A stretch of 64,000 nt of DNA. It comes from Prevotella sp. (GTDB taxonomy: Bacteria; Bacteroidota; Bacteroidia; Bacteroidales; Bacteroidaceae). This document shows positions 46,013-54,532 of this stretch, in pieces. Within the stretch, counting starts at the first letter, position 1; every line of letters begins with the position of its first letter. The stretch covers positions 1 through 64,000 of the forward strand of contig JAFZVV010000002.1 in assembly GCA_017617615.1 (NCBI GenBank), read 5' to 3'. The notes under the pieces are model-generated. The model searched no databases. It saw nothing but the letters and a program-made list of their open reading frames with translations, and was not told the origin of the DNA. A program made the translations under genes and the position numbers.

Positions 46013-46477
46013 TTAGACGAGGTTCAGGTCCTTGAGGTCGTTGCCGTACTTCTCGTTGATGGCTTTCTCCACTTCGTTCAGCTCGTTGATTTTTACATTA
46101 AGCCGATAGATCTTGCCTTCGAGATAGGTGACTTCGGAGAGGCCAGAGGCGGGCTGGTAGTATATGCCGGCTGCCATTCCATAGTCCTTGTTGCGGCCCT
46201 CCTTTGCCTTCATGAGGTTTTCCTTCTCCTTCATCATCTTCTGTTCCAGACTGGCCTTCTCCGCACCAATCTCTTTCAGTTTCAGGGCGGCGCACATGAC
46301 CTCGTTTACCTCACCGGAATTCTTGCTCAGCGTGGTGGGCATGTGGGACTCGGACAGGCCGACAGACATCATTTTGCAGTCTGTGGTACTGAAGGCACTG
46401 AGTGCCAATGTCATTGCTGCTGCGAACGCGAAGGCTGCTCCGACCTTCATGCTGTTCTTGAAGTTTCTTGTTTTCAT
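46013..46477 (-). CDS. Exported coiled-coil protein, function unknown
   Basis: The 154-aa protein has a long signal peptide (about 1-28, AFAFAAAMTLALSAFS). The mature protein has two helices rich in Glu and Lys (LKEIGAEKASLEQKMMKEKENLMKAKEGR and GKIYRLNVKINELNEVEKAINEKYG) joined by a short Tyr-rich loop (MAAGIYYQPASGL). This is the shape of a helical hairpin or OmpH-like chaperone, but it is shorter. A full promoter lies upstream at 46529-46559. Confidence 0.78.
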   Translation of the reverse strand: MKTRNFKNSMKVGAAFAFAAAMTLALSAFSTTDCKMMSVGLSESHMPTTLSKNSGEVNEVMCAALKLKEIGAEKASLEQKMMKEKENLMKAKEGRNKDYGMAAGIYYQPASGLSEVTYLEGKIYRLNVKINELNEVEKAINEKYGNDLKDLNLV

Positions 46478-46528
46478 ATTGTTTACTTTTTAATGTTTGT
46501 GATTCTTGTTTCTTGTCTTTTGACATGG

Positions 46529-46559
46529 CAAAACTACACACGGGAAAGTCTCTTTGCAA
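46529..46559 (-). promoter_or_regulatory. Bacteroidota promoter for the coiled-coil protein
   Basis: On the minus strand TTG (46557-46559), a 20-base spacer, then TAGTTTTG (46529-46536), 51 bases before the ATG. The remaining gap to 46889 shows nothing recognisable. Confidence 0.7.
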
Positions 46560-46889
46560 CTATTTTCGTCTTTTTCCTTGCAGTTTGACAAGACAACACG
46601 AAGAATAATAGACAAACTGAACAAAAGAACAAAATAGTTGTCGCAAATGGAAGATTTCTATCGTTTTTGAGGAATTTTTGATACTGAAATTCGGTCGAAC
46701 CTAAGAGATGTGGGAGCTATTTGGGCAGTGATGGGCGCTCAAGGGTAGGAAAGGAGAATTTCGGGGAAAAAGCTTCGGGAAGGGTAAACACACCTATTTG
46801 ATGGGGCATTCTGCTGGCGGATAGAATTGTTGACTTCGCAGAAAAACCTCGCAGAAAAACCGTTGTTTGGCAGAATATGGTGAGGATAT

Positions 46890-46920
46890 TTTGCCGAATG
46901 TGGCGTTTTTATTACCTTTA
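46890..46920 (+). promoter_or_regulatory. Probable promoter for the esterase-like gene
   Basis: TTTG at 46890-46893, a 19-base spacer, and TACCTTTA at 46913-46920, which differs from consensus in the last base. Confidence 0.5.
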
Positions 46921-47006
46921 CGGCAGTTTATAATGACTTTCACTTTTTCCATTATATACCTTATTATTTTATATTGATTGAGCAAAGTAACCAAACAAGA
47001 TACAAC

Positions 47007-47855
47007 ATGAAACGAACAGTCCTTATGATGATGATGATGGCGGCATGCCTGACGATGCCGGCCCAGACGAAGTATATGCTCCCCGGAGGAGAGGGGATGG
47101 CCGACGATGAGCGACCTATGATAGAGGTGTACCTGCCACCGCAGGAGAAGGCGAACGGCTGTGCCGTGGTACTCTGTCCGGGCGGGGCAATGCGGTGGCT
47201 GTCGTGGGACAGTGACGTGGTGGAGATGGCGGCATTCCTCAACGCGAGGGGCTTCGCTGCCATCGGACTGCGCTACCACCTGAACAAGGCACCGATGCCG
47301 CAGGGGATGCAGATGCCGCCGATGGTGGACGTGACGAAGCCGGAGCACTTCCCGAAGGCGGACGCGAACCCAATGCATACCGCCACAGGCGACTCGATAC
47401 TCCTCCTGGCGGCAGCCGACGCGAAGGCCGCCATCAGCATGGTGCGCAGCCACGCACAGGAGTGGCACCTCGACAGTCACAAGATAGGGTTCCTGGGATT
47501 CTCGGCGGGCGGCGGCGTGGCGCTCGCGGCAACGATGACCGCCAACGCACAGGAACGGCCGGACTTCATATGCACGAACTTCGGACCGTCGCTGATGCCG
47601 GTGACAGTGCCGGAACAGGCTCCGCCACTGCTCATCATGACACGGGCCGACCACCCGAACGTGGCGGCGGGTCTCGTGGCACTGTTCATGGAATGGAAGA
47701 ATGCGGGGGCAAATGCGGAGATGCACATCTACGGCGACGGCAGAGGACCCTACCAACTCATGCCACAGGACGGTACCACGACCACAGCGGCGTGGAGCGA
47801 ACAGATGGTGCTGTGGCTGAAAACGAAGATCGGGCGGAGCCCGATTGAAAATTGA
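47007..47855 (+). CDS. Exported alpha/beta-hydrolase esterase-like protein, catalytic His apparently lost
   Basis: The start at 47007 gives 282 aa with a signal peptide (MKRTVLMMMMMAACLTMPAQ). The fold is an alpha/beta hydrolase of the xylan or pectin acetylesterase type: CAVVLCPGGAMRWLSW (oxyanion region), IGFLGFSAGGGVALAA with the nucleophile Ser, and LLIMTRADHPN with the acid region. The usual catalytic His block (GGHGFG-like) reads YGDGRGPYQLMP, with no His. The enzyme may be inactive or use another residue. The last eight residues and the stop come from a modular repeat (hairpin GGGC-GGA-GCCC), so the native C-terminus may have been replaced. Confidence 0.85.
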   Translation: MKRTVLMMMMMAACLTMPAQTKYMLPGGEGMADDERPMIEVYLPPQEKANGCAVVLCPGGAMRWLSWDSDVVEMAAFLNARGFAAIGLRYHLNKAPMPQGMQMPPMVDVTKPEHFPKADANPMHTATGDSILLLAAADAKAAISMVRSHAQEWHLDSHKIGFLGFSAGGGVALAATMTANAQERPDFICTNFGPSLMPVTVPEQAPPLLIMTRADHPNVAAGLVALFMEWKNAGANAEMHIYGDGRGPYQLMPQDGTTTTAAWSEQMVLWLKTKIGRSPIEN

Positions 47856-47913
47856 GTTCGGCCTTTGGCTGATTGAAAATTCAAAATTGAAAATTGAGTT
47901 CGGGCGAGCCCGA
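47829..47913 (+). repeat. Modular repeat overlapping the esterase C-terminus
   Basis: Hairpin GGGC-GGA-GCCC, two heptads with the stop TGA, hairpin GGCC-TTT-GGCT, four heptads, then GTTCGGGCGAGCCCGAA. Confidence 0.9.
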
Positions 47914-48017
47914 AAACAAACCTCCAATCTCAAATTTCAAATCAACAAGAGTGCGTGGTTGTGGCCCAAATGATGACATTTCTTTGGTATATTGGCACAA
48001 TATGTCGGTTTTTTTAT

Positions 48018-48025
48018 TACTTTTG
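48018..48025 (+). promoter_or_regulatory. Bacteroidota -7 promoter box for the C10 protease
   Basis: TACTTTTG lies 42 bases before the ATG at 48068. It excludes an earlier in-frame start at 47894. Confidence 0.65.
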
Positions 48026-48067
48026 CGGCAACTAAACATTATCTATCGACTACAAAAACTTCTATTC

Positions 48068-50173
48068 ATGAAAAGAACTATTCTTTTAGCTTTATTCAGC
48101 GTCATCACCATCGGGCTGATGGCCAAGCCCGTAGGAAGGGATGTGGCACGGACAAAAGCAGCCAAATTCCTCTGCACGTCGAAAACGGCGAAGATCAGGA
48201 ACCAGCAGCAAATGGAAAAGAACCTGCGGCCAGTAGAAACGGGGTTCAGCCATCTGCACATTTTCAACAACGGAGAGAACGACGGCTTCGTGGTCGTCTC
48301 TGCCGACGACCGCACGGAGGAGGTGCTTGCCTACAGCGATGGCGGCTCCTTCGAGAAAGTGCCTGTGAACGGGGGACTATACGAAATACTCACCGGGCTC
48401 AACAGTCAGGTGTCCGACGCGGCGAATGATTTCTTCTCCGCACGCAACGACACCGAACCACAGGAGCAAGACCACGAACCCGTATTCCCACTGATCAGCA
48501 CCTCTTGGAACCAGTATGATCCGTATTACGATTTCTGCCCCTCGGACCCCGTCACAGGCCAAAAAACGCTGGTGGGATGTGTGGCCATCACATTGGCACA
48601 AATCATGAAATACTACGAGTATCCGCAGAAGACCACCGTCAGCATACCGGCATACACCACCGATAATGGCATCAAGATGCCGAAGCTCTCACCCACCACG
48701 TTCGAATACGACAAGATGCTGGATTACTATTCACCCGTCAATTCCGACTATTACACCCAGGAGCAGCTGAATGCCGTGCATAAAATCCTGAAATATGCCG
48801 GATGCGCCGTACAGATGCAATACTCTTCGGGGGGCTCGGCATCGACGTTCGACATCGCCCGCATCTCCAAGTATTTCGGTTACCGCAATGACGCGAAACT
48901 GCTTCATGCCGCCCTTTTCCCCCGTGACACCTGGGAGGAGATGATCTACAATGAGCTGGCTGCCGGGCGACCTGTACCCTATTCTGCCGGAGCCGTGATG
49001 GCCCAGAACCACAGCTTCATCATCGACGGTTACGACGGGCGCGGGTATTTCCATGCGAACACCGGAGAGTTTGGCTTTTTCGGAGGCCTCTTCTATTGTA
49101 AGCTACATGTCATCAATGACTGTGAGACGCAAACGGGTCCCGTGGAGTTCAGCGGCTACAACTGTTACCAGTCGGCTATCTTCAACTTCCAACCCAAAAA
49201 CAGCACCCATCCCCTGCAAACCCTGCCGGCAGAGACGAACATGGACGGGAAGGTGAGCAAGATTGTGGTAGACGGGGTGCATTTCTATAACCCCTACCCC
49301 AAAGAGAGAACGGTGGCCGTGGTCAACATCAGCAATCAAGGCGAGACCTACGAGAACTATCTTTTCCTCTGGCAGGGTGAAACGCTGAAAGGCGGTGTGG
49401 GAACGTATGTGGCACCAGGAGAGTCGGGCGACGTCGTGATTTGCATTGCCGCACCCGAAACGACCGGTAGCTATCCCGTGCGACTCACCACCGACTGGGA
49501 AGGAAATAATGTGGTATACGAGACCACGATGAAGATTATAAAACATCTGGATTGTGAGTTGACGACCTACGTCGAGCAGGAAGGATTCAAAGGGGCTATT
49601 TGGAATAACCCGGGGACAGGCGGTACTGATTACGGCTATTGGAACTGGGATGAGAACTGGACGTCTGAAATAGGCATTTACGAAAAGTTGAAGGTGGAGG
49701 CCGACTTCACCAACACCTCCAAGAACCGATTCAACAGTTGGATTAGCACTGAATTGATGGAGAGAGCCCCGGAGGGAGAACTTTACTCTTACCAAGCGAA
49801 GGAGTTGGTCAATCATTTCTACTATGTGGACCTTGCGCCTGGCGAAACGAAGCATTTCACATTCTTCTACGACAAACATCTGTTCAAACCCGACAAACTG
49901 TATTATTTCCGCATCGAGTATAACAACAGGAAGGGGTCTGTGCCGTTCACATTACCGGATGAGGTCTATTATTTCCCCTCCTTGCCAGGGAATCTTGCTG
50001 GTGACGTGAACAAAGACAACCTGATCAACATCAATGACGTGACCGCTGTCATCAACTACATCCTCGCCAAAGACCCGAAGCCGTTCGACATCAACAATGC
50101 CGATTTAGACCACAACGGACTGATCAACATCAACGACGTGACGGGAATTATCAATATTCTTCTCGGGAAATAG
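48068..50173 (+). CDS. C10 (streptopain/SpeB-type) cysteine protease with dockerin-like C-terminus
   Basis: The start at 48068 gives 701 aa with a signal peptide (MKRTILLALFSVITIGLMA). A Spi-type propeptide (about 20-125, RTKAAKFLCTSK...GFVVVSADDRTEEVLAYSD) precedes the protease domain. The nucleophile is Cys171 in LVGCVAITLAQIM and the catalytic His is His315 in QNHSFIIDGYDGRGYFHAN. The usual NWGWGG block is NTGEFGFFGG, so the Trp is changed. A beta region follows (about 370-640). The last 58 residues hold two DVNKDNLININDVTAVINYIL-type calcium-binding repeats as in type I dockerins. It is likely secreted; it could degrade host or feed protein. Confidence 0.92.
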   Translation: MKRTILLALFSVITIGLMAKPVGRDVARTKAAKFLCTSKTAKIRNQQQMEKNLRPVETGFSHLHIFNNGENDGFVVVSADDRTEEVLAYSDGGSFEKVPVNGGLYEILTGLNSQVSDAANDFFSARNDTEPQEQDHEPVFPLISTSWNQYDPYYDFCPSDPVTGQKTLVGCVAITLAQIMKYYEYPQKTTVSIPAYTTDNGIKMPKLSPTTFEYDKMLDYYSPVNSDYYTQEQLNAVHKILKYAGCAVQMQYSSGGSASTFDIARISKYFGYRNDAKLLHAALFPRDTWEEMIYNELAAGRPVPYSAGAVMAQNHSFIIDGYDGRGYFHANTGEFGFFGGLFYCKLHVINDCETQTGPVEFSGYNCYQSAIFNFQPKNSTHPLQTLPAETNMDGKVSKIVVDGVHFYNPYPKERTVAVVNISNQGETYENYLFLWQGETLKGGVGTYVAPGESGDVVICIAAPETTGSYPVRLTTDWEGNNVVYETTMKIIKHLDCELTTYVEQEGFKGAIWNNPGTGGTDYGYWNWDENWTSEIGIYEKLKVEADFTNTSKNRFNSWISTELMERAPEGELYSYQAKELVNHFYYVDLAPGETKHFTFFYDKHLFKPDKLYYFRIEYNNRKGSVPFTLPDEVYYFPSLPGNLAGDVNKDNLININDVTAVINYILAKDPKPFDINNADLDHNGLININDVTGIINILLGK

Positions 50174-50216
50174 GTCTTGAAGGGGAAGGACAATAGTCCT
50201 ATGACTACCTTAATTT

Positions 50217-50286
50217 ATTATCCCGAATTAGAGAATTGGAGAATTCATTCAAAAAAGAATTCTATAATTCGCTAATTCGGGATAAT
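50217..50286. repeat. Long inverted repeat, 30-bp arms
   Basis: Arms 50217-50246 and 50257-50286 pair with three mismatches around ATTCAAAAAA. A partial copy of the arm (AATTCGGGATAACC) recurs at 50338-50352. It sits between the convergent C10 and Crp genes and may terminate both. Confidence 0.85.
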
Positions 50287-50375
50287 CTTTCGACAATTAC
50301 CTCCCGTAGGTCAGTGGGTCTTCGATAAATCTCTATAATTCGGGATAACCTTTATATAATTCGCAAAATTCGCGA

Positions 50376-51038
50376 TTATAGCAACTTGATGTCGTTCAGA
50401 TGGATGTGCTTCCCCTCGATGCGGATGGCGCCCTGTGCTTGCATCTCCCTCAGGCAGCGCTGCAACGAGTATTTCTGGATGCCAAATCCGTCTGCCAACT
50501 GTTGGCGCGACATTTTCACGAAAATCGGATTCACTTGTTGCGCTGCATACTCATTGCGCAGATAAGCCCCCACTTTCTCACGGACCGTCATCGATAGAAC
50601 ACCAACCTTCTTCGTCAGGAAAGCGATGTTGTTCGACAGGATACGCACGAAATTCATCGCTACCCGCGTGTCGGCATGGATGAGCGTCTGCAGGTCGCTT
50701 GGCGCAAGGCGCAACACCCGTGATTCCTGTTCGGCCTCCACGGTCACAGGATAGTGGCCGTCGCTGGCGAAGAGGAAGGCGGGTGCCAACATCTGTCCGG
50801 CATGGTGCATGTCCATTCGAATGATACGTCCCGAGGGACCAACGAGTTTTGCCGACATCTCACCGCCAATCACGATGTTGGCATGCCGGCAAGGGTCACC
50901 CGCCAAGAAAAACACCTCGCCCCGTTCTAATGTCTGCACACGGTATTGCACTTGATGCATCAGATTGGTAACCTCTTTATCTGTCAGTCCCTTGAAAAGC
51001 GGACTATCCATGAGTCCTTTCAGCGTGTCGATATCCAT
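50376..51038 (-). CDS. Crp/Fnr-family transcriptional regulator, likely nitrite/NO-responsive
   Basis: The 220-aa protein has the cyclic-nucleotide-binding-like beta-barrel (about 15-120, LERGEVFFLAGDPCRHANIVIGGEM), the long dimer helix (about 125-155, FVRILSNNIAFLTKKVGVLSM) and a winged helix (about 160-215, SRQQLADGFGIQKYSLQRCLREMQ). The N-terminus lacks the four-Cys cluster of Fnr. It is divergent from nrfHA with a 152-base shared region that contains an Fnr-like site. HcpR-type regulators of nitrite and NO response in Bacteroidota have this layout, so that role is inferred. Confidence 0.9.
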   Translation of the reverse strand: MDIDTLKGLMDSPLFKGLTDKEVTNLMHQVQYRVQTLERGEVFFLAGDPCRHANIVIGGEMSAKLVGPSGRIIRMDMHHAGQMLAPAFLFASDGHYPVTVEAEQESRVLRLAPSDLQTLIHADTRVAMNFVRILSNNIAFLTKKVGVLSMTVREKVGAYLRNEYAAQQVNPIFVKMSRQQLADGFGIQKYSLQRCLREMQAQGAIRIEGKHIHLNDIKLL

Positions 51039-51068
51039 GGAAAATGGAAATTTAGTCTATAAAACACG

Positions 51069-51101
51069 CAAATGTAAGAAACTTTCATAGGTTTATCCAA
51101 A
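51069..51101 (-). promoter_or_regulatory. Bacteroidota promoter for the Crp/Fnr gene
   Basis: On the minus strand TTTG (51098-51101), a 21-base spacer, and TACATTTG (51069-51076), 31 bases before the start. Confidence 0.75.
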
Positions 51102-51126
51102 AATTAACATTATTTATCAGCGTAGG

Positions 51127-51138
51127 TAACATTTGTTA
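51127..51138 (+). promoter_or_regulatory. Candidate Fnr/HcpR-type operator
   Basis: TAACA-TT-TGTTA is an interrupted palindrome. Its centre lies about 43 bases upstream of the start expected from the nrfH -7 box, a class II activator position. Confidence 0.5.
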
Positions 51139-51162
51139 TCCCCATTAATGAGGAATGGTGGG

Positions 51163-51170
51163 TAAATTTG
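51163..51170 (+). promoter_or_regulatory. Bacteroidota -7 promoter box for nrfHA
   Basis: TAAATTTG lies 20 bases before the ATG at 51191. No -33 TTTG is in place, which fits dependence on an activator. It lies inside a longer open frame from 51155, which argues against that start. Confidence 0.6.
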
Positions 51171-51190
51171 TGAACTTTATCTCTACAGAA

Positions 51191-51802
51191 ATGAAAATCA
51201 TACGCCGATTCACGGAAAAACTGTCGTATCGCCACAAGGTAGCGTTGCTTATCCTCGGTGGTGTGTTCCTGGGGTTGGGAGGGCTATTTCTCTACCTGCT
51301 TAGGGCACATACCTATCTGGGCGATGAGCCTGCCGCGTGTGTAAACTGCCACATCATGTCGCCCTATTATGCCACATGGAGCCGTTCGAGCCACGGGCGT
51401 ATCGACGACAAGTCGAACGGCGCCACTTGCAACGACTGCCATGTGCCCCACCAGAACCTCGTCATGAAATACGGCTTCAAGGCGATGGACGGCATGAAAC
51501 ACGTGGCCTATTTCGTCACCAACAGCGAGCGGCAGGCCATCATGGCAGAAGATGCCAGCGCGCAGGTGATTATGGACAACTGCATCCGCTGCCACACCCA
51601 ACTCAACCAGGAGTTCGTGAAGACCGGGCGCATCGACTATATGCTCGCGAAGAAAGGCGAGGGAAAAGCCTGCTGGGACTGTCACCGCAACGTGCCCCAT
51701 GGCGGCATGAACTCGCTCTCGTCTACCCCCAACGCTGAGAGTCAGGTGCCCCTCCCTCCAAGTCCTGTACCTGAGTGGCTGCAAAGAATGTTGGAGATTT
51801 GA
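51191..51802 (+). CDS. nrfH: NrfH, tetraheme quinol dehydrogenase subunit of nitrite reductase
   Basis: The start at 51191 gives 203 aa. One membrane helix (about 15-38, KVALLILGGVFLGLGGLFLYLL) anchors it in the inner membrane. Four heme c sites follow: CVNCH, CNDCH, CIRCH and CWDCH, the number expected for NrfH. It takes electrons from menaquinol and passes them to NrfA. nrfA starts 75 bases downstream. The stop codon TGA lies in the first bases of a modular repeat (GAGATTTGATTTC). Confidence 0.96.
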   Translation: MKIIRRFTEKLSYRHKVALLILGGVFLGLGGLFLYLLRAHTYLGDEPAACVNCHIMSPYYATWSRSSHGRIDDKSNGATCNDCHVPHQNLVMKYGFKAMDGMKHVAYFVTNSERQAIMAEDASAQVIMDNCIRCHTQLNQEFVKTGRIDYMLAKKGEGKACWDCHRNVPHGGMNSLSSTPNAESQVPLPPSPVPEWLQRMLEI

Positions 51803-51846
51803 TTTCGGGCAAAGCCCGTTTAAGCTTCTCTTGAACTTCCCTTCCC
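51794..51846 (+). repeat. Modular repeat between nrfH and nrfA
   Basis: GAGATTTGATTTC with the nrfH stop, hairpin GGGC-AAA-GCCC, then TTGAACTTCCCTTCC, a single degenerate undecamer. Confidence 0.85.
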
Positions 51847-51876
51847 CATAAAGAAAAACAAAAACACAATAACGAC

Positions 51877-53403
51877 ATGGCAAAACAACTGAAAAAATGG
51901 CAAGGATGGGCCCTCTTCGGAGGTTCCATGGTCGTCGTATTCCTGCTCGGACTACTCGTCTCGTCGCTCATGCAGCGGAGGGCCGAAGTAGCCAGCGTGT
52001 TCAACAACAAACGCACGGAGTTCACCGACTCCATCATCGCGCAGAACGAGAAGTTCAAGGCCGACTACCCACGTGAGTACGAGACATGGGCGATGACCGA
52101 AGACACCTCGTTCGTGTCGAAATACAACTCGTCGCAGGAGGTCGATGTGCTCGAGGCACGTCCCGAGATGGTGGTGCTCTGGGCAGGATATGCGTTCTCG
52201 CGCCATTACAACACTCCGCGCGGACACATACACTGTCTGGAAGACCTGCGGAAAATCCTGCGCACAGGCAACCCGGGCATCGACGGCGATGCCGACATGC
52301 AACCCGCCACCTGCTGGACCTGCAAAGGTCCCGACGTGCCACGTATGATGCGTGAACTCAGCGGCTCGAAGTCGGTCTTCGACCCCACAAACTACTATGC
52401 CGCGAAATGGAGTGAACTGGGTGCCGAGATTGTCAACACCGTGGGTTGTTCCGACTGTCACGATGCCCGCACGATGGACCTACGACCTGCCCGTCCCGCC
52501 CTCTATGAGGCATGGGCACGCGTAGGGAAGGACGTACGCAAGGCCAGCCATCAGGAGATGCGCTCACTCGTCTGCGCACAGTGCCATACGGAGTACTATT
52601 TCATCAAGCCCGACGACCCGAAGAACCCGGGCAAGGCCAACTACCTGATGTTCCCGCAAGACAAGGGCATGACCTGTGAGGCAGCCGAAGAGTATTTCGA
52701 CAGCATAGGGTTCTACGACTATATCCATGCCTTGTCGAAGACACCGATACTGAAGGCACAGCATCCAGGCTATGAGATTGCCCTCCAGGGCATCCATGCC
52801 CAGCGTGGCGTGAGTTGCGCCGACTGCCACATGCCCTACAAGAGCGAGGGTGGCGTGAAATACAGCGACCACCACATCATGTCGCCACTGGCCAACATCG
52901 ACCGTACCTGTCAGACCTGCCATCGTCAGGATGCCGAGGTGCTCCGACAGAATGTCTACGACCGTCAAGCGAAATGCACCGAGGTGCGCGACCGTGCCGA
53001 ACAGGAGTTGGCACGTGCCCACTTCGAGGCAAAGTTCCTCATCGACAAAGGTGCTACCGAGGCAGAGTTGAAACCCATCCAAGACCTTTTGCGCAAGAGC
53101 CAGTGGCGCTGGGACTATGCCATTGCCTCGCACGGTGCCACCTTCCACGCCCCACAGGAGGTGACTCGACTGCTCTCGCATAGCGTAGACTACGCCCAGC
53201 AGGCACGGCTGCTCATCGCCAAGGTGGCAGCGAAGCACGGCCATACCGGTGATATCCCAGTGCCCGACTACTCCTCGAAGGCGAAGGCGCAGGCTGCCAT
53301 CGGTCTCGACATGCCCAAACTGAAGGACAAGAAAAAGCGATTCCTCGACACCGTGGTGCCGAAATGGATTGAAGAGGCGAAGAAGAACGGTAAAGTGATT
53401 TGA
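51877..53403 (+). CDS. nrfA: NrfA, pentaheme ammonia-forming cytochrome c nitrite reductase
   Basis: The 508-aa protein has an N-terminal membrane helix or uncleaved signal (about 10-33). The special catalytic heme site is CWTCK (Cys146, Cys149, Lys150), where Lys replaces His as axial ligand. Four CxxCH sites follow: CSDCH, CAQCH, CADCH and CQTCH. QGIHAQRGVSCADCHMPYK carries the family Gln/His block near the active site. It reduces nitrite to ammonium with six electrons in the periplasm. It forms an operon with nrfH and ends at a strong hairpin. Confidence 0.98.
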   Translation: MAKQLKKWQGWALFGGSMVVVFLLGLLVSSLMQRRAEVASVFNNKRTEFTDSIIAQNEKFKADYPREYETWAMTEDTSFVSKYNSSQEVDVLEARPEMVVLWAGYAFSRHYNTPRGHIHCLEDLRKILRTGNPGIDGDADMQPATCWTCKGPDVPRMMRELSGSKSVFDPTNYYAAKWSELGAEIVNTVGCSDCHDARTMDLRPARPALYEAWARVGKDVRKASHQEMRSLVCAQCHTEYYFIKPDDPKNPGKANYLMFPQDKGMTCEAAEEYFDSIGFYDYIHALSKTPILKAQHPGYEIALQGIHAQRGVSCADCHMPYKSEGGVKYSDHHIMSPLANIDRTCQTCHRQDAEVLRQNVYDRQAKCTEVRDRAEQELARAHFEAKFLIDKGATEAELKPIQDLLRKSQWRWDYAIASHGATFHAPQEVTRLLSHSVDYAQQARLLIAKVAAKHGHTGDIPVPDYSSKAKAQAAIGLDMPKLKDKKKRFLDTVVPKWIEEAKKNGKVI

Positions 53404-53443
53404 AAATATAGGTAGTAATACTGGTCTTTGGCCAATGAAAAAT

Positions 53444-53485
53444 AAAGGGGAGTGGAAGGGACAATAGTCCCGCTACTTCCCCTTT
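53444..53485 (+). terminator. Terminator of the nrfHA operon
   Basis: AAAGGGGAGTGG pairs imperfectly with CTACTTCCCCTTT around an inner GGGACAATAGTCCC palindrome; CCCTTTCTTTTT follows. Confidence 0.7.
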
Positions 53486-53528
53486 CCCTTTCTTTTTGCG
53501 CAAGAAAACGAAAAACTGTACTTCTCGT

Positions 53529-53559
53529 TTTGCTTTCCGCCCATAATGTTGTATTTTTG
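53529..53559 (+). promoter_or_regulatory. Bacteroidota promoter for the cytochrome c maturation pair
   Basis: TTTG at 53529-53532, a 19-base spacer, and TATTTTTG at 53552-53559. The resulting leader contains a partial modular repeat. Confidence 0.75.
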
Positions 53560-53580
53560 CCAAAGTATATAAAAAAATGA

Positions 53581-53645
53581 ATAAGGGCTGAGAGTGACTG
53601 TAGTCCTTTACAATCCCTTCCACTTCCCTTCCATTCATTGAAAAA
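53581..53645 (+). repeat. Degenerate modular repeat before the ResB-like gene
   Basis: GGGCTGAGAGTGACTGTAGTCC, a degenerate core, then CTTTACAATCCC and CCCTTCCATTC, ending three bases before the start codon. Confidence 0.65.
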
Positions 53646-53647
53646 CC

Positions 53648-54532
53648 ATGTGGACAAAACCCTGGAGAATGACTGAGGGCTTCGTCATCGGCGGAGGACT
53701 CATTGTGGCGGGCCTGATGCTCGAACTGAGCACCGGCGCGGTAGACTGGGACGCTTTCCGGTGGCCCGTCAATGCCATCGTGCTCGCCTGCTTCGTCATC
53801 TTCATCGTGGCGATGGCGCTCGCGGCCCGGAAGGTCTACGCCTTCCGGTTCCTCAGCACCTATGCCGCGGCGGTGCCTGCCATCACCTATGCCGTAGTGC
53901 TCACCATCATCATGGGGCTCACACGGCAGACCGCAGACGGGCGTGGCGTGAACAACATGCTCACTTTCTGGCCGTTTGTCCTCATCTATGTCTATCTCGC
54001 CGTCATCCTGGGGATGGCGGTGGTGAAGCGCCTGCGCCACCTCTCGTCGTGGCGCCGCGACGTGCCGTTCCTTCTCAACCACCTCGGTCTCTTCATCGCC
54101 CTCACCTGTGCCACGTTAGGCAATGCCGATATGCAACGGCTCAGGATGATTATCTCAGAAGAGGCGCCCGAATGGCGAGCCATCGACACGCAGCAGCATG
54201 TCGTGGAACTGCCCCTCGCCATCCAACTCGAGCGGTTCATCATGGAGGAGTACGACGATGGCACGCCCCGCCGCTTCGCCTCCGACATCCAGGTACTCAC
54301 GAAGTCGGGCAGCAACATCCACACCACCGTCGACGTCAACAAGCCCGTGGTGGTGGAGGGATGGAAAATCTACCAGTTTGGCTACAACACGGCGATGGGC
54401 AAGGACAGCAGGGTGAGCATCCTCGAACTGGTGAGCGACCCCTGGCTCAACGTGGTGTATACGGGAATAGGAATGATGCTGCTCGGTGCAGTATCGATGT
54501 TTTTGTTAGGTGTGAGGAGGGAACAGGCATGA
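53648..54532 (+). CDS. ResB-like cytochrome c maturation protein
   Basis: The 294-aa protein has four to five N-terminal membrane helices (about 10-160) and a periplasmic beta region (about 165-265, HVVELPLAIQLERFIMEEY, VVVEGWKIYQFGYNTAMG), then a last helix (about 268-288). VEGWKIYQ and the following Gly/Tyr block are typical of ResB (CcsB) proteins, which bring apocytochrome to the heme handling protein. It is shorter than full ResB and carries no CxxCH. The next gene, ccsA, overlaps it by 4 bases. Confidence 0.82.
   Translation: MWTKPWRMTEGFVIGGGLIVAGLMLELSTGAVDWDAFRWPVNAIVLACFVIFIVAMALAARKVYAFRFLSTYAAAVPAITYAVVLTIIMGLTRQTADGRGVNNMLTFWPFVLIYVYLAVILGMAVVKRLRHLSSWRRDVPFLLNHLGLFIALTCATLGNADMQRLRMIISEEAPEWRAIDTQQHVVELPLAIQLERFIMEEYDDGTPRRFASDIQVLTKSGSNIHTTVDVNKPVVVEGWKIYQFGYNTAMGKDSRVSILELVSDPWLNVVYTGIGMMLLGAVSMFLLGVRREQA

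Noticed and set aside
46794..47933. 379-aa frame on the minus strand
   Set aside because: It covers the esterase-like gene in antisense, is full of Arg and His, and has no family features.
53761..54528. N-terminal extension of CcsA
   Set aside because: It is the +1 frame of the ResB-like gene; the true start overlaps that gene's stop.
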